This document shows positions 18,280 through 27,759 of a DNA stretch of 64,000 bases, piece after piece. Source of the DNA: Gammaproteobacteria bacterium (GTDB lineage: Bacteria; Pseudomonadota; Gammaproteobacteria; Eutrophobiales; Eutrophobiaceae); NCBI GenBank assembly GCA_003250975.1, contig QKIY01000039.1:1-64000 (forward strand), read 5' to 3'. Both the position numbers and the translations under genes were made by a program. How positions within the stretch are numbered: the stretch's first letter is position 1; the number at the start of each line of letters is the position of its first letter. A model generated the notes under the pieces. It was not told where the DNA came from and made no database searches. It was given only the letters and a program-made list of their open reading frames with translations.

Positions 18280-19047
18280 ATGAATAGACTCCTGAAACCT
18301 GTTCCCCTCTTACTGATATTTATAATGCCTGTAGTGCTGGCGGCCACCGATAACCTGGACAGCGCCATCAAGGAAGCCGTCGAAACAAACCGTGACAGCC
18401 GCAAGTCGCAGCAGAAGATCGACAAACTGTCCGAGGAAACCAGAAATATGCTGGAATCCTACCAGGATACGCTGCAGCAAATCGACAGCCTGAAAACTTA
18501 TAACGAGCAACTGGAAAAACTGATCAATAACCAGAAGGGAACCAAGCTCTCTATTCTTAAGCAGCTCAACAGCATCGAGGAAACCCAGCGAAATATTGTG
18601 CCCTTGATGCTGCGTATGATCGAGGTTCTAGAAGAATTTATCCGGCTTGATATGCCCTTCCTTGTAGAGGAACGCATGACACGCCTTGGAGTGATCAAGG
18701 AAATGATGGATCGTCCCGATATCAATCTGCCCGATAAATATAGGCGTATCATGGAGGCCTATCAGATCGAGCTGGAATACGGCCGTACTATCGCCAGTGA
18801 AAACCGTGTTATCGAGCAAGACGGCAAGAGTATTACGGTTGATACCCTACGTATTGGCCGACTGGCACTGCTTTATCAGACCCTCGATGGCGAAGAGAGC
18901 GGCTTCTGGAACAAGGAAACCCGGCAATGGCAGGCTTTGCCAGATGAATATAACCAGTCAATCAAGGAAGGGATCCTGATTGCCAACCGGCAAGCCCCCC
19001 CGGCCTTGTTCAAAATACCGGTACAGGTCCCGGAGGGTGATAAATGA
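18280..19047 (+). CDS. DUF3450 exported coiled-coil protein of a TonB2-type operon
   Basis: The 255-residue precursor has a signal peptide (LLKPVPLLLIFIMPVVLA) followed by a long charged coiled coil (about 25-110) and a helical C-terminus. This is the DUF3450 family, regularly the first gene of operons with TtpC, ExbB, ExbD, TonB and a TPR protein. It is thought to be a periplasmic scaffold of that energy-transducing complex. It overlaps the next gene by ATGA (19044-19047). Confidence 0.85.
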   Translation: MNRLLKPVPLLLIFIMPVVLAATDNLDSAIKEAVETNRDSRKSQQKIDKLSEETRNMLESYQDTLQQIDSLKTYNEQLEKLINNQKGTKLSILKQLNSIEETQRNIVPLMLRMIEVLEEFIRLDMPFLVEERMTRLGVIKEMMDRPDINLPDKYRRIMEAYQIELEYGRTIASENRVIEQDGKSITVDTLRIGRLALLYQTLDGEESGFWNKETRQWQALPDEYNQSIKEGILIANRQAPPALFKIPVQVPEGDK

Positions 19048-20393
19048 AAAACATCCTCCTATTTTTAATTTCATTTCTTCTATCCAGCACTGCAATAGCT
19101 GAGGAAGCCGCGACGCTGGACGACTTGCTGAAACAGGTCAGGGAAGACAGCTTGTTACAGAAAAAGGAAAACCGTGCCCGGGAAGAGCGTTTTCTTAGGG
19201 AACACAGCGAACAGCAGAAATTACTGGAAGATGCATCCGAACTCTTACTTGCAGAAGAAAAACGCAGCAACGCACTCAAGTCCATTTACGAACAAAACGA
19301 ACGCGAAATTAACGCAATGGAATCTAATCTTTCCACCCGCATGGGCTCACTTGGGCAGCTACATGGCATTGTCAGACAACTGGCCAATGATATCGACTCA
19401 GTTATCGATAGCTCCCTGGTGTCAGCGCAGAAACCTGGGCGTGATGAATTGCTGGATGAACTGGCGGGCGCAAAGACACTGCCTGCAATCGGTCAACTCG
19501 AAGCAGTATGGCATCTACTACTGGATGAACTGGTCGAGGCGGGCAAGCTGGCACGCTTTCCAGCTAGGGTGATTACCAATACCGGTGAAGAAACTGAACA
19601 GACTGTTACACGAGTCGGCGTATTTAATGCCGTATCAAATGGCCGCTTTCTGCGTTATCTGCCCGAAAGCACGCATCTGATAGAACCTGGCAGGCAACCT
19701 GCCGGACGATTCCAGTCCATGGCAAAAGATCTTGAAGAATCAGAAGGAGGAATCGCCCCATTTCCCATTGACCCAACCAGCGGGGCTATGCTTGCCTTAC
19801 TGATCCAGGTCCCTGACCTGAAGGATCGCATAGTCCAGGGTGGTCTTGTTGGAGGACTGATTATCATTATTGGCCTGATCGGGCTGATCGTCGCCGTGGA
19901 AAGATATATCAAACTAAATAAGGTGGGCCGTGAGATTGATAATCAGATGCAAGACAATATCCCCGGTGACAACCCATTAGGCAGGGTTATGGCGGTATAC
20001 CAGGCAAACCCGGGGGTAGATACGGAAACTCTGGAATTGAAACTGGATGAGGCCATCCTCAAGGAATTACCGGTATTACAGCGTGGTTTGCGGATCGTGG
20101 CATTACTTGCGGAGATCGCCCTGCTACTAGGACTATTGGGAACAGTGACAGGTATTATTGAGACATTCCAGTCCATTACGCTCTTTGGCACCGGTGACCC
20201 GAGGGTAATGTCCGGCGGTATATCACAGGCACTGGTTACCACGGTTATGGGCCTGATTACTTCGATTCCTCTATTGCTGTTCCACAGCTTTCTGTCTGCA
20301 AAAAGTAATCGCCTGATTCATATACTGGATGAGAAGAGCACGGCCTTTGTGGCAATGCTAGCGGAATCTCACCAAGTAAAACAAAATGCCTGA
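19044..20393 (+). CDS. ttpC: TtpC-like MotA/TolQ/ExbB protein with periplasmic extension
   Basis: The 449-residue protein has a signal peptide, then about 220 periplasmic residues rich in coiled coil (20-105), then an ExbB-type core with membrane segments at about 272-292, 345-370 and 385-415. The core motif LLGLLGTVTGIIETFQSI and the GGISQALVTTVMGLITSIPL segment are diagnostic of proton-channel subunits. In Vibrio, TtpC is the extra component needed for the TonB2 system. Overlap with both neighbours (ATGA upstream, 8 bases downstream) shows tight coupling. Confidence 0.9.
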   Translation: MKNILLFLISFLLSSTAIAEEAATLDDLLKQVREDSLLQKKENRAREERFLREHSEQQKLLEDASELLLAEEKRSNALKSIYEQNEREINAMESNLSTRMGSLGQLHGIVRQLANDIDSVIDSSLVSAQKPGRDELLDELAGAKTLPAIGQLEAVWHLLLDELVEAGKLARFPARVITNTGEETEQTVTRVGVFNAVSNGRFLRYLPESTHLIEPGRQPAGRFQSMAKDLEESEGGIAPFPIDPTSGAMLALLIQVPDLKDRIVQGGLVGGLIIIIGLIGLIVAVERYIKLNKVGREIDNQMQDNIPGDNPLGRVMAVYQANPGVDTETLELKLDEAILKELPVLQRGLRIVALLAEIALLLGLLGTVTGIIETFQSITLFGTGDPRVMSGGISQALVTTVMGLITSIPLLLFHSFLSAKSNRLIHILDEKSTAFVAMLAESHQVKQNA

Positions 20394-20898
20394 TATTTCT
20401 GAAACAATTATTGAGTTTTTTGAACGGGGCGGGCCGATTTTCCTGGTGGTGCTGATTGTTTCAGTCATTCTATGGATTTTAATAATCGAACGCTACTGGT
20501 ACGTCCTGTTTGTCTTCCCGCATGATCTTGATAAGGCAATGCAAAAATGGCAGAAACGCACGGATCATATCTCATGGAATGCCATGCGGATTCGTCAAGG
20601 CCTGCTTGCAGATATAGAATTGACCTCAGGCAAATCCCTGTTACTGATAGGGGCAATCACCTCGATACTGCCATTATTGGGATTACTCGGAACAGTGACT
20701 GGAATGATCGCCCTTTTCGATATAATGAATGTATTCAGTACCGGTAATACACAGGGGATGGCCTCTGGCATATCACGTGCCCTGCTCCCCACGATTGCAG
20801 GTCTGGTTACAGCCCTGGCAGGAATTTATTTCAGAAACGATCTGGAACATCGCATCAGGCTTTACCAAGAAAAGGCAAAAGATTGTCTGCAAATCTAA
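20386..20898 (+). CDS. exbB: ExbB proton-channel subunit
   Basis: This 170-residue inner-membrane protein is the short ExbB2 type, with a first membrane segment at about 18-38 (IFLVVLIVSVILWILIIERYWY) and the paired segments around LLGLLGTVTGMIALFDIMN and GISRALLPTIAGLVTALAGI. Together with ExbD it forms the proton channel that energises TonB. It is the third gene of the operon, overlapping ttpC by 8 bases and followed two bases later by exbD. Confidence 0.93.
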   Translation: MPDISETIIEFFERGGPIFLVVLIVSVILWILIIERYWYVLFVFPHDLDKAMQKWQKRTDHISWNAMRIRQGLLADIELTSGKSLLLIGAITSILPLLGLLGTVTGMIALFDIMNVFSTGNTQGMASGISRALLPTIAGLVTALAGIYFRNDLEHRIRLYQEKAKDCLQI

Positions 20899-20900
20899 TC

Positions 20901-21305
20901 ATGCGTCATAGCCATACAGAACACAGCGCTAAAACAGTCAATGTCAATCTGACACCATTGATTGACATGGTGTTCATCCTGTTAATCTTTTTTCTGGTCA
21001 CTGCCTCCTTTACCAAGGAAGCTGGAATAGAGGTCGACAGGCCGTCAGCGCAAACAGCCGTCAGACAGGAAGCAGGAAACCTGGTTGTCGCCATAGACAA
21101 AAACAATCAAATATGGATAGAAAATAAAAAAATTGATATCAGGACCATCCGCGCACACATTGAACAGCTACGGGCACAAAATCCGGAAGGCACAGTTATT
21201 ATTCTTGCAGACAAGGAATCACGGGCAGGAGTAACCGTTGATGTTCTTGATCAGATCAGGCTTGCCGGTGTGGCTAATGTCGCCATAGCTGCTGAAAGGA
21301 AGTAG
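20901..21305 (+). CDS. exbD: ExbD proton-channel subunit
   Basis: The 134-residue protein has a short cytoplasmic N-terminus, a single membrane segment carrying the essential aspartate (NLTPLIDMVFILLIFFLVTA) and a periplasmic domain. ATG 20901 follows the exbB stop by two bases and is preferred over a TTG at 20883. It works with ExbB, giving proton-motive force to TonB. Confidence 0.93.
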   Translation: MRHSHTEHSAKTVNVNLTPLIDMVFILLIFFLVTASFTKEAGIEVDRPSAQTAVRQEAGNLVVAIDKNNQIWIENKKIDIRTIRAHIEQLRAQNPEGTVIILADKESRAGVTVDVLDQIRLAGVANVAIAAERK

Positions 21306-21338
21306 AGAAAAGTCAACAAGAACGCAGTTTCAATCATC

Positions 21339-22007
21339 ATGTCCAGAGCAATAAAATCATCTGTTGTTGTCGGAATATCCGCAATTATTAATACCTTGCT
21401 TTTTATGTTGATCTACCATCTCGTTACTAATGAGATTATCAACTTGCCCAAATACGAATTATTAAATTTTATAGATTTTGTAGAGATTAGAAAGAGCCCA
21501 GAAAATAAGACCGACAAGGAACGTGAATTAAAACCGGAGGAACCACCGCCACCTGAAACACCACCCGAGTTACCTGTCCAGCAGACAACTGAAGTACCCA
21601 AACCGGCCCAGGCAAAAATGCCATTACCCAGTGCCCGCATCGATATACCATTGGGAATTTCTGGAATACCCTATATCGGAGACTTTATGAAGCCTTCATC
21701 TTCCGATATCAGCCCTGGCATGCCTGATATAGCAACCAATGTCGTCCCGATTAAAAAGATTGAGCCCGTCTACCCTACGCGTGCACAGCGCGCCGGTATA
21801 GAAGGCACAGTGACTGTTGAATTCACCATTGATACTGAAGGCAATGTGAAAGAGATAGAAGTTGTCAATGCAGAACCACCGGACATATTTGATCAGGCCG
21901 TTATCCAGGCAATCAGAAAATGGAAATTCCCTCCTGAAACAAGGGGTGGCAAGGCTGTAGAAATGAGGGCGCGCCAAGAGATACGCTTTTCACTTCAAAG
22001 ACGATAA
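21339..22007 (+). CDS. tonB: TonB energy transducer (TonB2 type)
   Basis: The 222-residue protein has an N-terminal membrane anchor (about 7-28), a proline-rich periplasmic spacer (about 64-95 with EEPPPPETPPELP), and the TonB C-terminal domain (about 140-222) with YPTRAQRAGIEGTVTVEF and a final KWKFPPETRGGKAV. It carries energy from ExbBD to outer-membrane receptors. No TonB-dependent receptor lies in the window, so the substrate, perhaps iron chelates or PQQ itself, cannot be named. Confidence 0.92.
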   Translation: MSRAIKSSVVVGISAIINTLLFMLIYHLVTNEIINLPKYELLNFIDFVEIRKSPENKTDKERELKPEEPPPPETPPELPVQQTTEVPKPAQAKMPLPSARIDIPLGISGIPYIGDFMKPSSSDISPGMPDIATNVVPIKKIEPVYPTRAQRAGIEGTVTVEFTIDTEGNVKEIEVVNAEPPDIFDQAVIQAIRKWKFPPETRGGKAVEMRARQEIRFSLQRR

Positions 22008-22009
22008 TC

Positions 22010-23230
22010 ATGAAACTATTGCAAATCCTTTTAATTTTTTCTGTACTATTCCCGGTACTATCTCAGACTGGTTATGCGAAAAATGAAGACCAGTATCTTC
22101 TCTCCGAGGACGTATACGAATCATTGCTTGATATAAACAAACTGATAGAAGATGAAAAGTTTCGGAAAGCGGAGGAAAAAGCAAGTGATCTGTTTAAAAA
22201 TAATTTAAGCGCCTATGAAGAAGCTGTGCTTAACCAGACACTGGGTTATATCTACAATTCGCTTGAGCAATATTCAAAATCAATTGATGTATTTACCAAA
22301 GCATTGGAATCAGGCGCATTACCGGAAAAGGTAAGTAATGATCTTAATTATATAGTTGCTCAGCTTCATGCCCAGGAAGGTAATTATGAAAAAAGCATTG
22401 ATTACCTGACATCCTGGTTTGATAAAACACAATCTGCTGATGCAGAGAGTCACATTTTTGCCGCTTCGGTGTATTACCAGTTAAACAGATACAAAGAGAT
22501 GATTCCTCATATCAAGCAGGCTTTAAAGAGCTCGGAAAATCCTGAAAAGAACTGGTACGAATTACTGTTTGTTGCCTATTACGAAACAGAACAGTATGAC
22601 AATGCAGCTGAAATTCTTGAAAATATGCTTTCTAGGTATCCCAATAATAATAACTACTGGTTACAGCTTGCGAATACCTATCAGCAAGGAGGGAATACCA
22701 GAAAGGCGATTGCCGTGTATGAACTGGCAGATAAAAAAGGCCTGCTTGGACAACAGGAAATTATCCAGCTTGCCAGTCTGTACCTCAATGACGATATACC
22801 ACACAAGGCGGCTACTTTTCTGCAATACAAAATGGATATGGAAAAGATCGAGAGATCAATAGATAACCTACAAATACTTGCAACGAGCTGGTTACTTGCC
22901 AAGGAAGAAGACAAGGCAATTGAAGTAATAACTGATATAGCAAGGATTACTAATGACCCTAGAGACTATCTGAGAATCGGCCAGATTTATTTCAATCGGG
23001 GTGAATGGAGCAAAGCCATTATCTCACTTGAGGAAGCAATTGGCAGCAAGGACGCCGAGGAAAGCGCCAGAGCCAATTTGTTGCTGGGGATAGCCGCATA
23101 TTATCACGATGACATTTCCCTATCGGGCCGTGCGCTGAACAAGGCCGCAACGAATAAAAATACCGCGGAGCAGGCCGACTGGTGGCTTGATAAATTAAGA
23201 AGAAAGGTAAAAACAGAAACCAATAGCTAG
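22010..23230 (+). CDS. TPR-repeat periplasmic protein of the TonB2-type operon
   Basis: The 406-residue precursor has a signal peptide (ILLIFSVLFPVLSQTGYA) and at least eight TPR-like helical pairs, for example NQTLGYIYNSLEQYSKSIDV, NYWLQLANTYQQGGNTRKAI and YLRIGQIYFNRGEWSKAI. TPR proteins close this operon type and are thought to support TonB-dependent uptake. It starts two bases after tonB. Its 3' end converges on the kinase gene with only three bases between. Confidence 0.88.
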   Translation: MKLLQILLIFSVLFPVLSQTGYAKNEDQYLLSEDVYESLLDINKLIEDEKFRKAEEKASDLFKNNLSAYEEAVLNQTLGYIYNSLEQYSKSIDVFTKALESGALPEKVSNDLNYIVAQLHAQEGNYEKSIDYLTSWFDKTQSADAESHIFAASVYYQLNRYKEMIPHIKQALKSSENPEKNWYELLFVAYYETEQYDNAAEILENMLSRYPNNNNYWLQLANTYQQGGNTRKAIAVYELADKKGLLGQQEIIQLASLYLNDDIPHKAATFLQYKMDMEKIERSIDNLQILATSWLLAKEEDKAIEVITDIARITNDPRDYLRIGQIYFNRGEWSKAIISLEEAIGSKDAEESARANLLLGIAAYYHDDISLSGRALNKAATNKNTAEQADWWLDKLRRKVKTETNS

Positions 23231-23233
23231 CAA

Positions 23234-24505
23234 TCAAGCAAGATTCTTCTCAGCTTTTTCAAGCACTTCAATCAAATCAGCGGCCGTTTGGTACCTGTCT
23301 TCAGGTTTCTTGGCCAGGGTACGATCAATAATTTCCTGGTAGCCATATAATTTCTCAGGCAATTTAGGAATATCTGCATGCACATGCTGATAAATTACCG
23401 CCGCTGCCGTTGCAGCTGTATAGGGTTTTTGCCTAGTCAACAATTCATAAAACAATACACCTGCACTATATATATCAGATCTGTGGTCTACGGATTTTCC
23501 CTCACCCTGCTCAGGGCTGATATAGTGTGGCGTCCCGATGACCTGCCCCAGGGTTGTCAGGTCATGGGAAGTTGAACCTATTTTCTTGGAAATTCCAAAA
23601 TCGGCAAGCGCCAGGCTATCGTCACCTCTGAACATAATATTCGCCGGCTTAAGATCCCGATGGATAATTCCGACCTTGTGTATTGCATCCAGACCGTATG
23701 CAATATGGGTCATGTAAGTTAAAGCAATCTCGGGCGAGATCCTTAATTCCATTCTTTGTTTTAAATCTCCCCTAGAAAAAAATTCCATAGCGATAAAACC
23801 ATAATCCTCAGTCATACCATGATCATAAATCCTGCAGACAAATGGACTGTCAAGAGTCGCAAGCAGGTTGGCTTCTCTGACAAAACGCTTTACAAAATTG
23901 TCATTTTTCGTTTTCTGAATATCGAGGATTTTAAGTACCAGAGACAATCCGTCAGAAACGCGTTCCGCCAGATAGACCTTGGACATTGCACCCTGCCCGA
24001 TGATCCTTACTATCCTGTAACCTGATCCAATATCAACTTCTTTTCTGGATTTCCTGTTTTGTTCATGTACTTTCCTAACCAGGTGCTCGGCATTGACCTT
24101 GTCTTCTTCAAGCTTGGAAATTTTTTCAGGTGTATAATCGATTGCATCAAGAACCATTTCAGCCAGGCGCTTTGGTGTGATATCGACCTTGTTCATGTAA
24201 TCTGCCGCGCCCAGCTTTATAGCCTTCACGGCAATATATTCATCGCCCTCGGCAGTCAGGATAATAGTAGGGGGGAAAGCTGGATTGTTCCTGAATTCCT
24301 TCAGCCAGGCAAAGCCGTTTTCACCGCCACCCAGATTGTAATCAAGCAAAACTGCCTGATAATCAGACCATTCGAAATGGTCGGACGGCTTACCCAGCCG
24401 TTCAACATCGTATTTAACGACTTTGATATTCTTAAGTTCCTTGGCAAGAAAAACAGCTGCAAGGTCCCTGAATTCTCTGGAATCATCAATTACAAGAATC
24501 TTCAT
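23234..24505 (-). CDS. response-regulator receiver fused to a Ser/Thr protein kinase
   Basis: The 423-residue cytoplasmic protein joins a receiver domain (1-125; DD near residue 7, Asp55 in VLLDYNLGG, Thr in ILTAEGD) to a eukaryotic-like kinase (about 163-420). Kinase motifs are complete: IGQGAMSKVY, Lys192, HRDLKPAN (282-289), ADFG (Asp302) and GTPHYISPEQ. The fusion could link a two-component phosphate signal to Ser/Thr phosphorylation. No histidine kinase is adjacent. The FHA protein at 39631, which should bind phosphothreonine, is the only candidate reader in the window; the link is inference. Confidence 0.92.
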   Translation of the reverse strand: MKILVIDDSREFRDLAAVFLAKELKNIKVVKYDVERLGKPSDHFEWSDYQAVLLDYNLGGGENGFAWLKEFRNNPAFPPTIILTAEGDEYIAVKAIKLGAADYMNKVDITPKRLAEMVLDAIDYTPEKISKLEEDKVNAEHLVRKVHEQNRKSRKEVDIGSGYRIVRIIGQGAMSKVYLAERVSDGLSLVLKILDIQKTKNDNFVKRFVREANLLATLDSPFVCRIYDHGMTEDYGFIAMEFFSRGDLKQRMELRISPEIALTYMTHIAYGLDAIHKVGIIHRDLKPANIMFRGDDSLALADFGISKKIGSTSHDLTTLGQVIGTPHYISPEQGEGKSVDHRSDIYSAGVLFYELLTRQKPYTAATAAAVIYQHVHADIPKLPEKLYGYQEIIDRTLAKKPEDRYQTAADLIEVLEKAEKNLA

Positions 24506-24596
24506 TGATAAGGCCTGCTGAATTGATCTTGATAGAGTATATCATCAGATGATATTAGAATCGGCATGGAATCTTACAATAGTATTCAGGCAATCC

Positions 24597-27500
24597 TTAG
24601 TCCACCTTTTTGAATTTACCAAATGTCAGCATGATGATTGGCATGATCAACAAATTAAGAATTGTTGAAGATACCAAACCCCCAATAATAATACTGGCCA
24701 TGGGCCCCATGATTTCGCGTCCTGCATTATCGCTATTGAAGGCTATTGGCAACATGGCGAGCGCGGTAACCAGAGCTGTCATTATAATCGAGGGCAATCG
24801 TTCCTGTGCCCCCTGAATGGCCGTATCCAGATTCCATGGCAACCCGTCCATCTCAACCAGATATTTATAATGTGATACCAGCATAATAGAGTTTCTGACC
24901 GTAATACCAAAAAGGGTAACAAACCCCACCATTGAACCTACAGAAATCATGCTGTTTGTCGCCAGAACAGCAATCACGCCACCAACCAGTGAAAAAGGCA
25001 GATTTAGCAACATCAACATGACATTTCTGAAGTTACCAACCGCAATGTAGATCAGAATAAGTACTCCTATTCCCGCCATAACTGAATGTAGGATCAGCTC
25101 CTCACGCGCCTTGGCACGTTCAATAGAGGCACCGGTAAATTCCGGATATGTACCGGCAGGAAACGTCACTTCATTAATGACGCGCTCCTTGAGTTCATCC
25201 ATGAATGATTCAAGATCACGTCCATCGACATGAGAAGTGACAGTTTGTACGCGCTGTGCCCCCTGATGCAGGATATTATATCGCCCTCCCGTCTGTGCTA
25301 TATCCGCTACCTGATCCAGTCTTATTAATATCCCGCCAGGTGTCTTGATGGGCAGAGATTTAACATCCAAAGGTTGCTCTCTATGACTTTCCGCAAGATA
25401 GACGGCAACATCAAATATTCTGTTGCCTTTATTTATACTCCCTACTTTCAGACCTTCGAAGGCGATTCTGATAACATTAATAACCTCCACTGGCCGCAAT
25501 CCCCATTTTGCCAGTTCCTCTGTCTTCAGCCTTATTTGCAGAAAGGGCGTACCCGGTGGTGAACGCAACTGGATGTCCGTTGCGCCTGGTACTGATCGCA
25601 TTACGCTTGCAACAGATTGTACAAGACGATCCAGCTGTTCCAGATTTTCACCATATATATTGACGACGACTGGTGATTGGTAACCTGATACCGTTTCATC
25701 AACACGCTCGGACAGGAAGTTATGCGCTTCATAGAGTATACCGGGTGTCTCCCGCATTACAGAACGCATCTGATCAAGCACTTCCTGTTGCTCACTACCG
25801 GAGAGTAGTTCAAGGTCAACTTCAAATTCACTATAGTGGCTGCCAAAGGTATCAGCACCACGTTCTGCGCGTCCAGCCCATTGCGAGACAGATCTGACAC
25901 CAGGTATATCAAGAAACTTCTCAGTAAGGGTATTACCCATTCGTATCGATTCCTGCAATGATGTACCGGAAAGGCTAGAGGTATGGGCAATGTAATGGCC
26001 TTCGCGAAGATCCGGGAGAAACTGTCCCCCGAGAGTCGGAACAATGCTCAATGACAATAAACACAACAAGAGACTGACCGCAATCGTTGGCAGAGGGGCA
26101 AGACTCAAGAAATTCAATACTCTGCCATACACAGGCTTTATCATGCGAATTAATGGGGGATCTTCATCAGACAGTTTGCCTCGCTCAAGCAACAGATAAC
26201 ACAAGGCAGGTGTGACAGTCAGTGCAACCACCAGTGACATTAATATTGCAAGGATATAAGAAAAACCGAGGGGAGAAAAAAGACGGCCAGCCAAGCCGGT
26301 CAGGGTCAATAGTGGGACAAAAACAATTGCCACAATAAACGTTGCATATACGACTGATCCCCTGACTTCCATTGAGGCATCAAAAACTACTTCGGACACA
26401 GAACGTGGTTGTGGAAGTTGCAGATTCTGTCTGAGACGCCTGAATATATTCTCGGTATCAATAATGGCATCATCTACCACTTCACCCAAGGCAATCGCCA
26501 GACCACCCAGGACCATTACATTGAGATTCACGCCCATATTGAGAAGCACCAGCGTTGCACTGATCAGAGACAGAGGTATTGCCATGGTTGAAATAAACGC
26601 TGTCTTGATATTGAACAGGAAAAGATAAAGTACAATAACAACAAACAGGCCACCGATTGCGAGGTGTTCTGCAATATTATTCAGTGAGCGTTCAATATAA
26701 TTTGCCGGACGAAATAAATCCGGATAGAGCTGTATGCCCTGTTTCCCCAGCAGAGTCTGGAGTTCTCCAAGCGCCTCTTCCGCAGCACGCGATACAGTTA
26801 GTGTGTTGGCACCATACTGGCCAATTACCATCATGACTATTCCTGGTTCTCCCATTATAGCGGCAGCACTGAAAGGTGGTTCCCCTGCCATCTTGATATC
26901 AGCTACATCACTTAAATAGATTGTGCGCACATCGTCATGGTGTAATACAACATTACCCAGGTCCGCAACGTTGGCGGGCTGGCCAGATATCGCAAGAGTG
27001 ATACGTTGATTGACATTCTCTATAAAACCCGCACCCAGTATGGCTGTTGCCTGACGCGATGCACGGGCTACTTCATCAATACCCAGGCCATAGCGCCTTA
27101 GATTTTCCGGCAGAACCTGTATCTGCAATTGTCTTATATCCCCACCAAATACATTGACATCGGCTATTCCGGGAACACTGAGTAACCTGGGAACGATAGT
27201 CCAGTCAGCAATCTCCCTTAATTCCATTAGATCAAGTTCCTCACTGGTTATGCCAATGGTAAGAATCGTGGCAGATGAAGAGGCCAAAGGAACTATAACC
27301 GGCTGCTCGACACTATCAGGCAAACGATTTCCTATTCCAGCAAGCCTCTCTGCAACCAGTTGCCGGTTTCTGTAGATATCACTGTCTTCATCGAATATTA
27401 CAGTAACTATGGATAGCCCCTGGATGGATTCAGAACGGATATAATTCAGATTTATCAACCCACCGATGGCATTCTCAATCTGCTGGGTAACCAGTATTTC

Positions 27501-27683
27501 AACCTGTTCTGAAGAAAGCCCGGGTGATTCGGTCTGTATAATGACCATCTTTGGAGAAAATTCAGGGAAAATGTCCAGCCCTGCGCGCATGATCTCGTAT
27601 ATGCCGTATGCTGTCAGTAGAAGTGCAAGCCCTAAGACAACACCACGAAATCGGATAGAGAAATGAACAATGGTGGAAAGCAT
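24597..27683 (-). CDS. RND efflux transporter, CusA/CzcA-like inner-membrane pump
   Basis: The 1028-residue protein has twelve membrane segments and two large periplasmic loops. It shows N-terminal RAGLDIFPEFSPKMV typical of the heavy-metal-efflux branch, the TM4 motif GEVVDDAIIDTENIFRRL, and GSMVGFVTLFGITVRNSIML near the end. It lacks the methionine-rich and DFG-type signatures that would point firmly to copper or to zinc/cobalt, so the substrate is open. It is the last gene of a tolC-adaptor-pump operon. Confidence 0.9.
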   Translation of the reverse strand: MLSTIVHFSIRFRGVVLGLALLLTAYGIYEIMRAGLDIFPEFSPKMVIIQTESPGLSSEQVEILVTQQIENAIGGLINLNYIRSESIQGLSIVTVIFDEDSDIYRNRQLVAERLAGIGNRLPDSVEQPVIVPLASSSATILTIGITSEELDLMELREIADWTIVPRLLSVPGIADVNVFGGDIRQLQIQVLPENLRRYGLGIDEVARASRQATAILGAGFIENVNQRITLAISGQPANVADLGNVVLHHDDVRTIYLSDVADIKMAGEPPFSAAAIMGEPGIVMMVIGQYGANTLTVSRAAEEALGELQTLLGKQGIQLYPDLFRPANYIERSLNNIAEHLAIGGLFVVIVLYLFLFNIKTAFISTMAIPLSLISATLVLLNMGVNLNVMVLGGLAIALGEVVDDAIIDTENIFRRLRQNLQLPQPRSVSEVVFDASMEVRGSVVYATFIVAIVFVPLLTLTGLAGRLFSPLGFSYILAILMSLVVALTVTPALCYLLLERGKLSDEDPPLIRMIKPVYGRVLNFLSLAPLPTIAVSLLLCLLSLSIVPTLGGQFLPDLREGHYIAHTSSLSGTSLQESIRMGNTLTEKFLDIPGVRSVSQWAGRAERGADTFGSHYSEFEVDLELLSGSEQQEVLDQMRSVMRETPGILYEAHNFLSERVDETVSGYQSPVVVNIYGENLEQLDRLVQSVASVMRSVPGATDIQLRSPPGTPFLQIRLKTEELAKWGLRPVEVINVIRIAFEGLKVGSINKGNRIFDVAVYLAESHREQPLDVKSLPIKTPGGILIRLDQVADIAQTGGRYNILHQGAQRVQTVTSHVDGRDLESFMDELKERVINEVTFPAGTYPEFTGASIERAKAREELILHSVMAGIGVLILIYIAVGNFRNVMLMLLNLPFSLVGGVIAVLATNSMISVGSMVGFVTLFGITVRNSIMLVSHYKYLVEMDGLPWNLDTAIQGAQERLPSIIMTALVTALAMLPIAFNSDNAGREIMGPMASIIIGGLVSSTILNLLIMPIIMLTFGKFKKVD

Positions 27684-27759
27684 AAATCCGGTTAAATACT
27701 AAAAATAAAAACGACTGAATTTCATTATTCTTTGACCTTTAAGCTTGATTTTTTATGAA

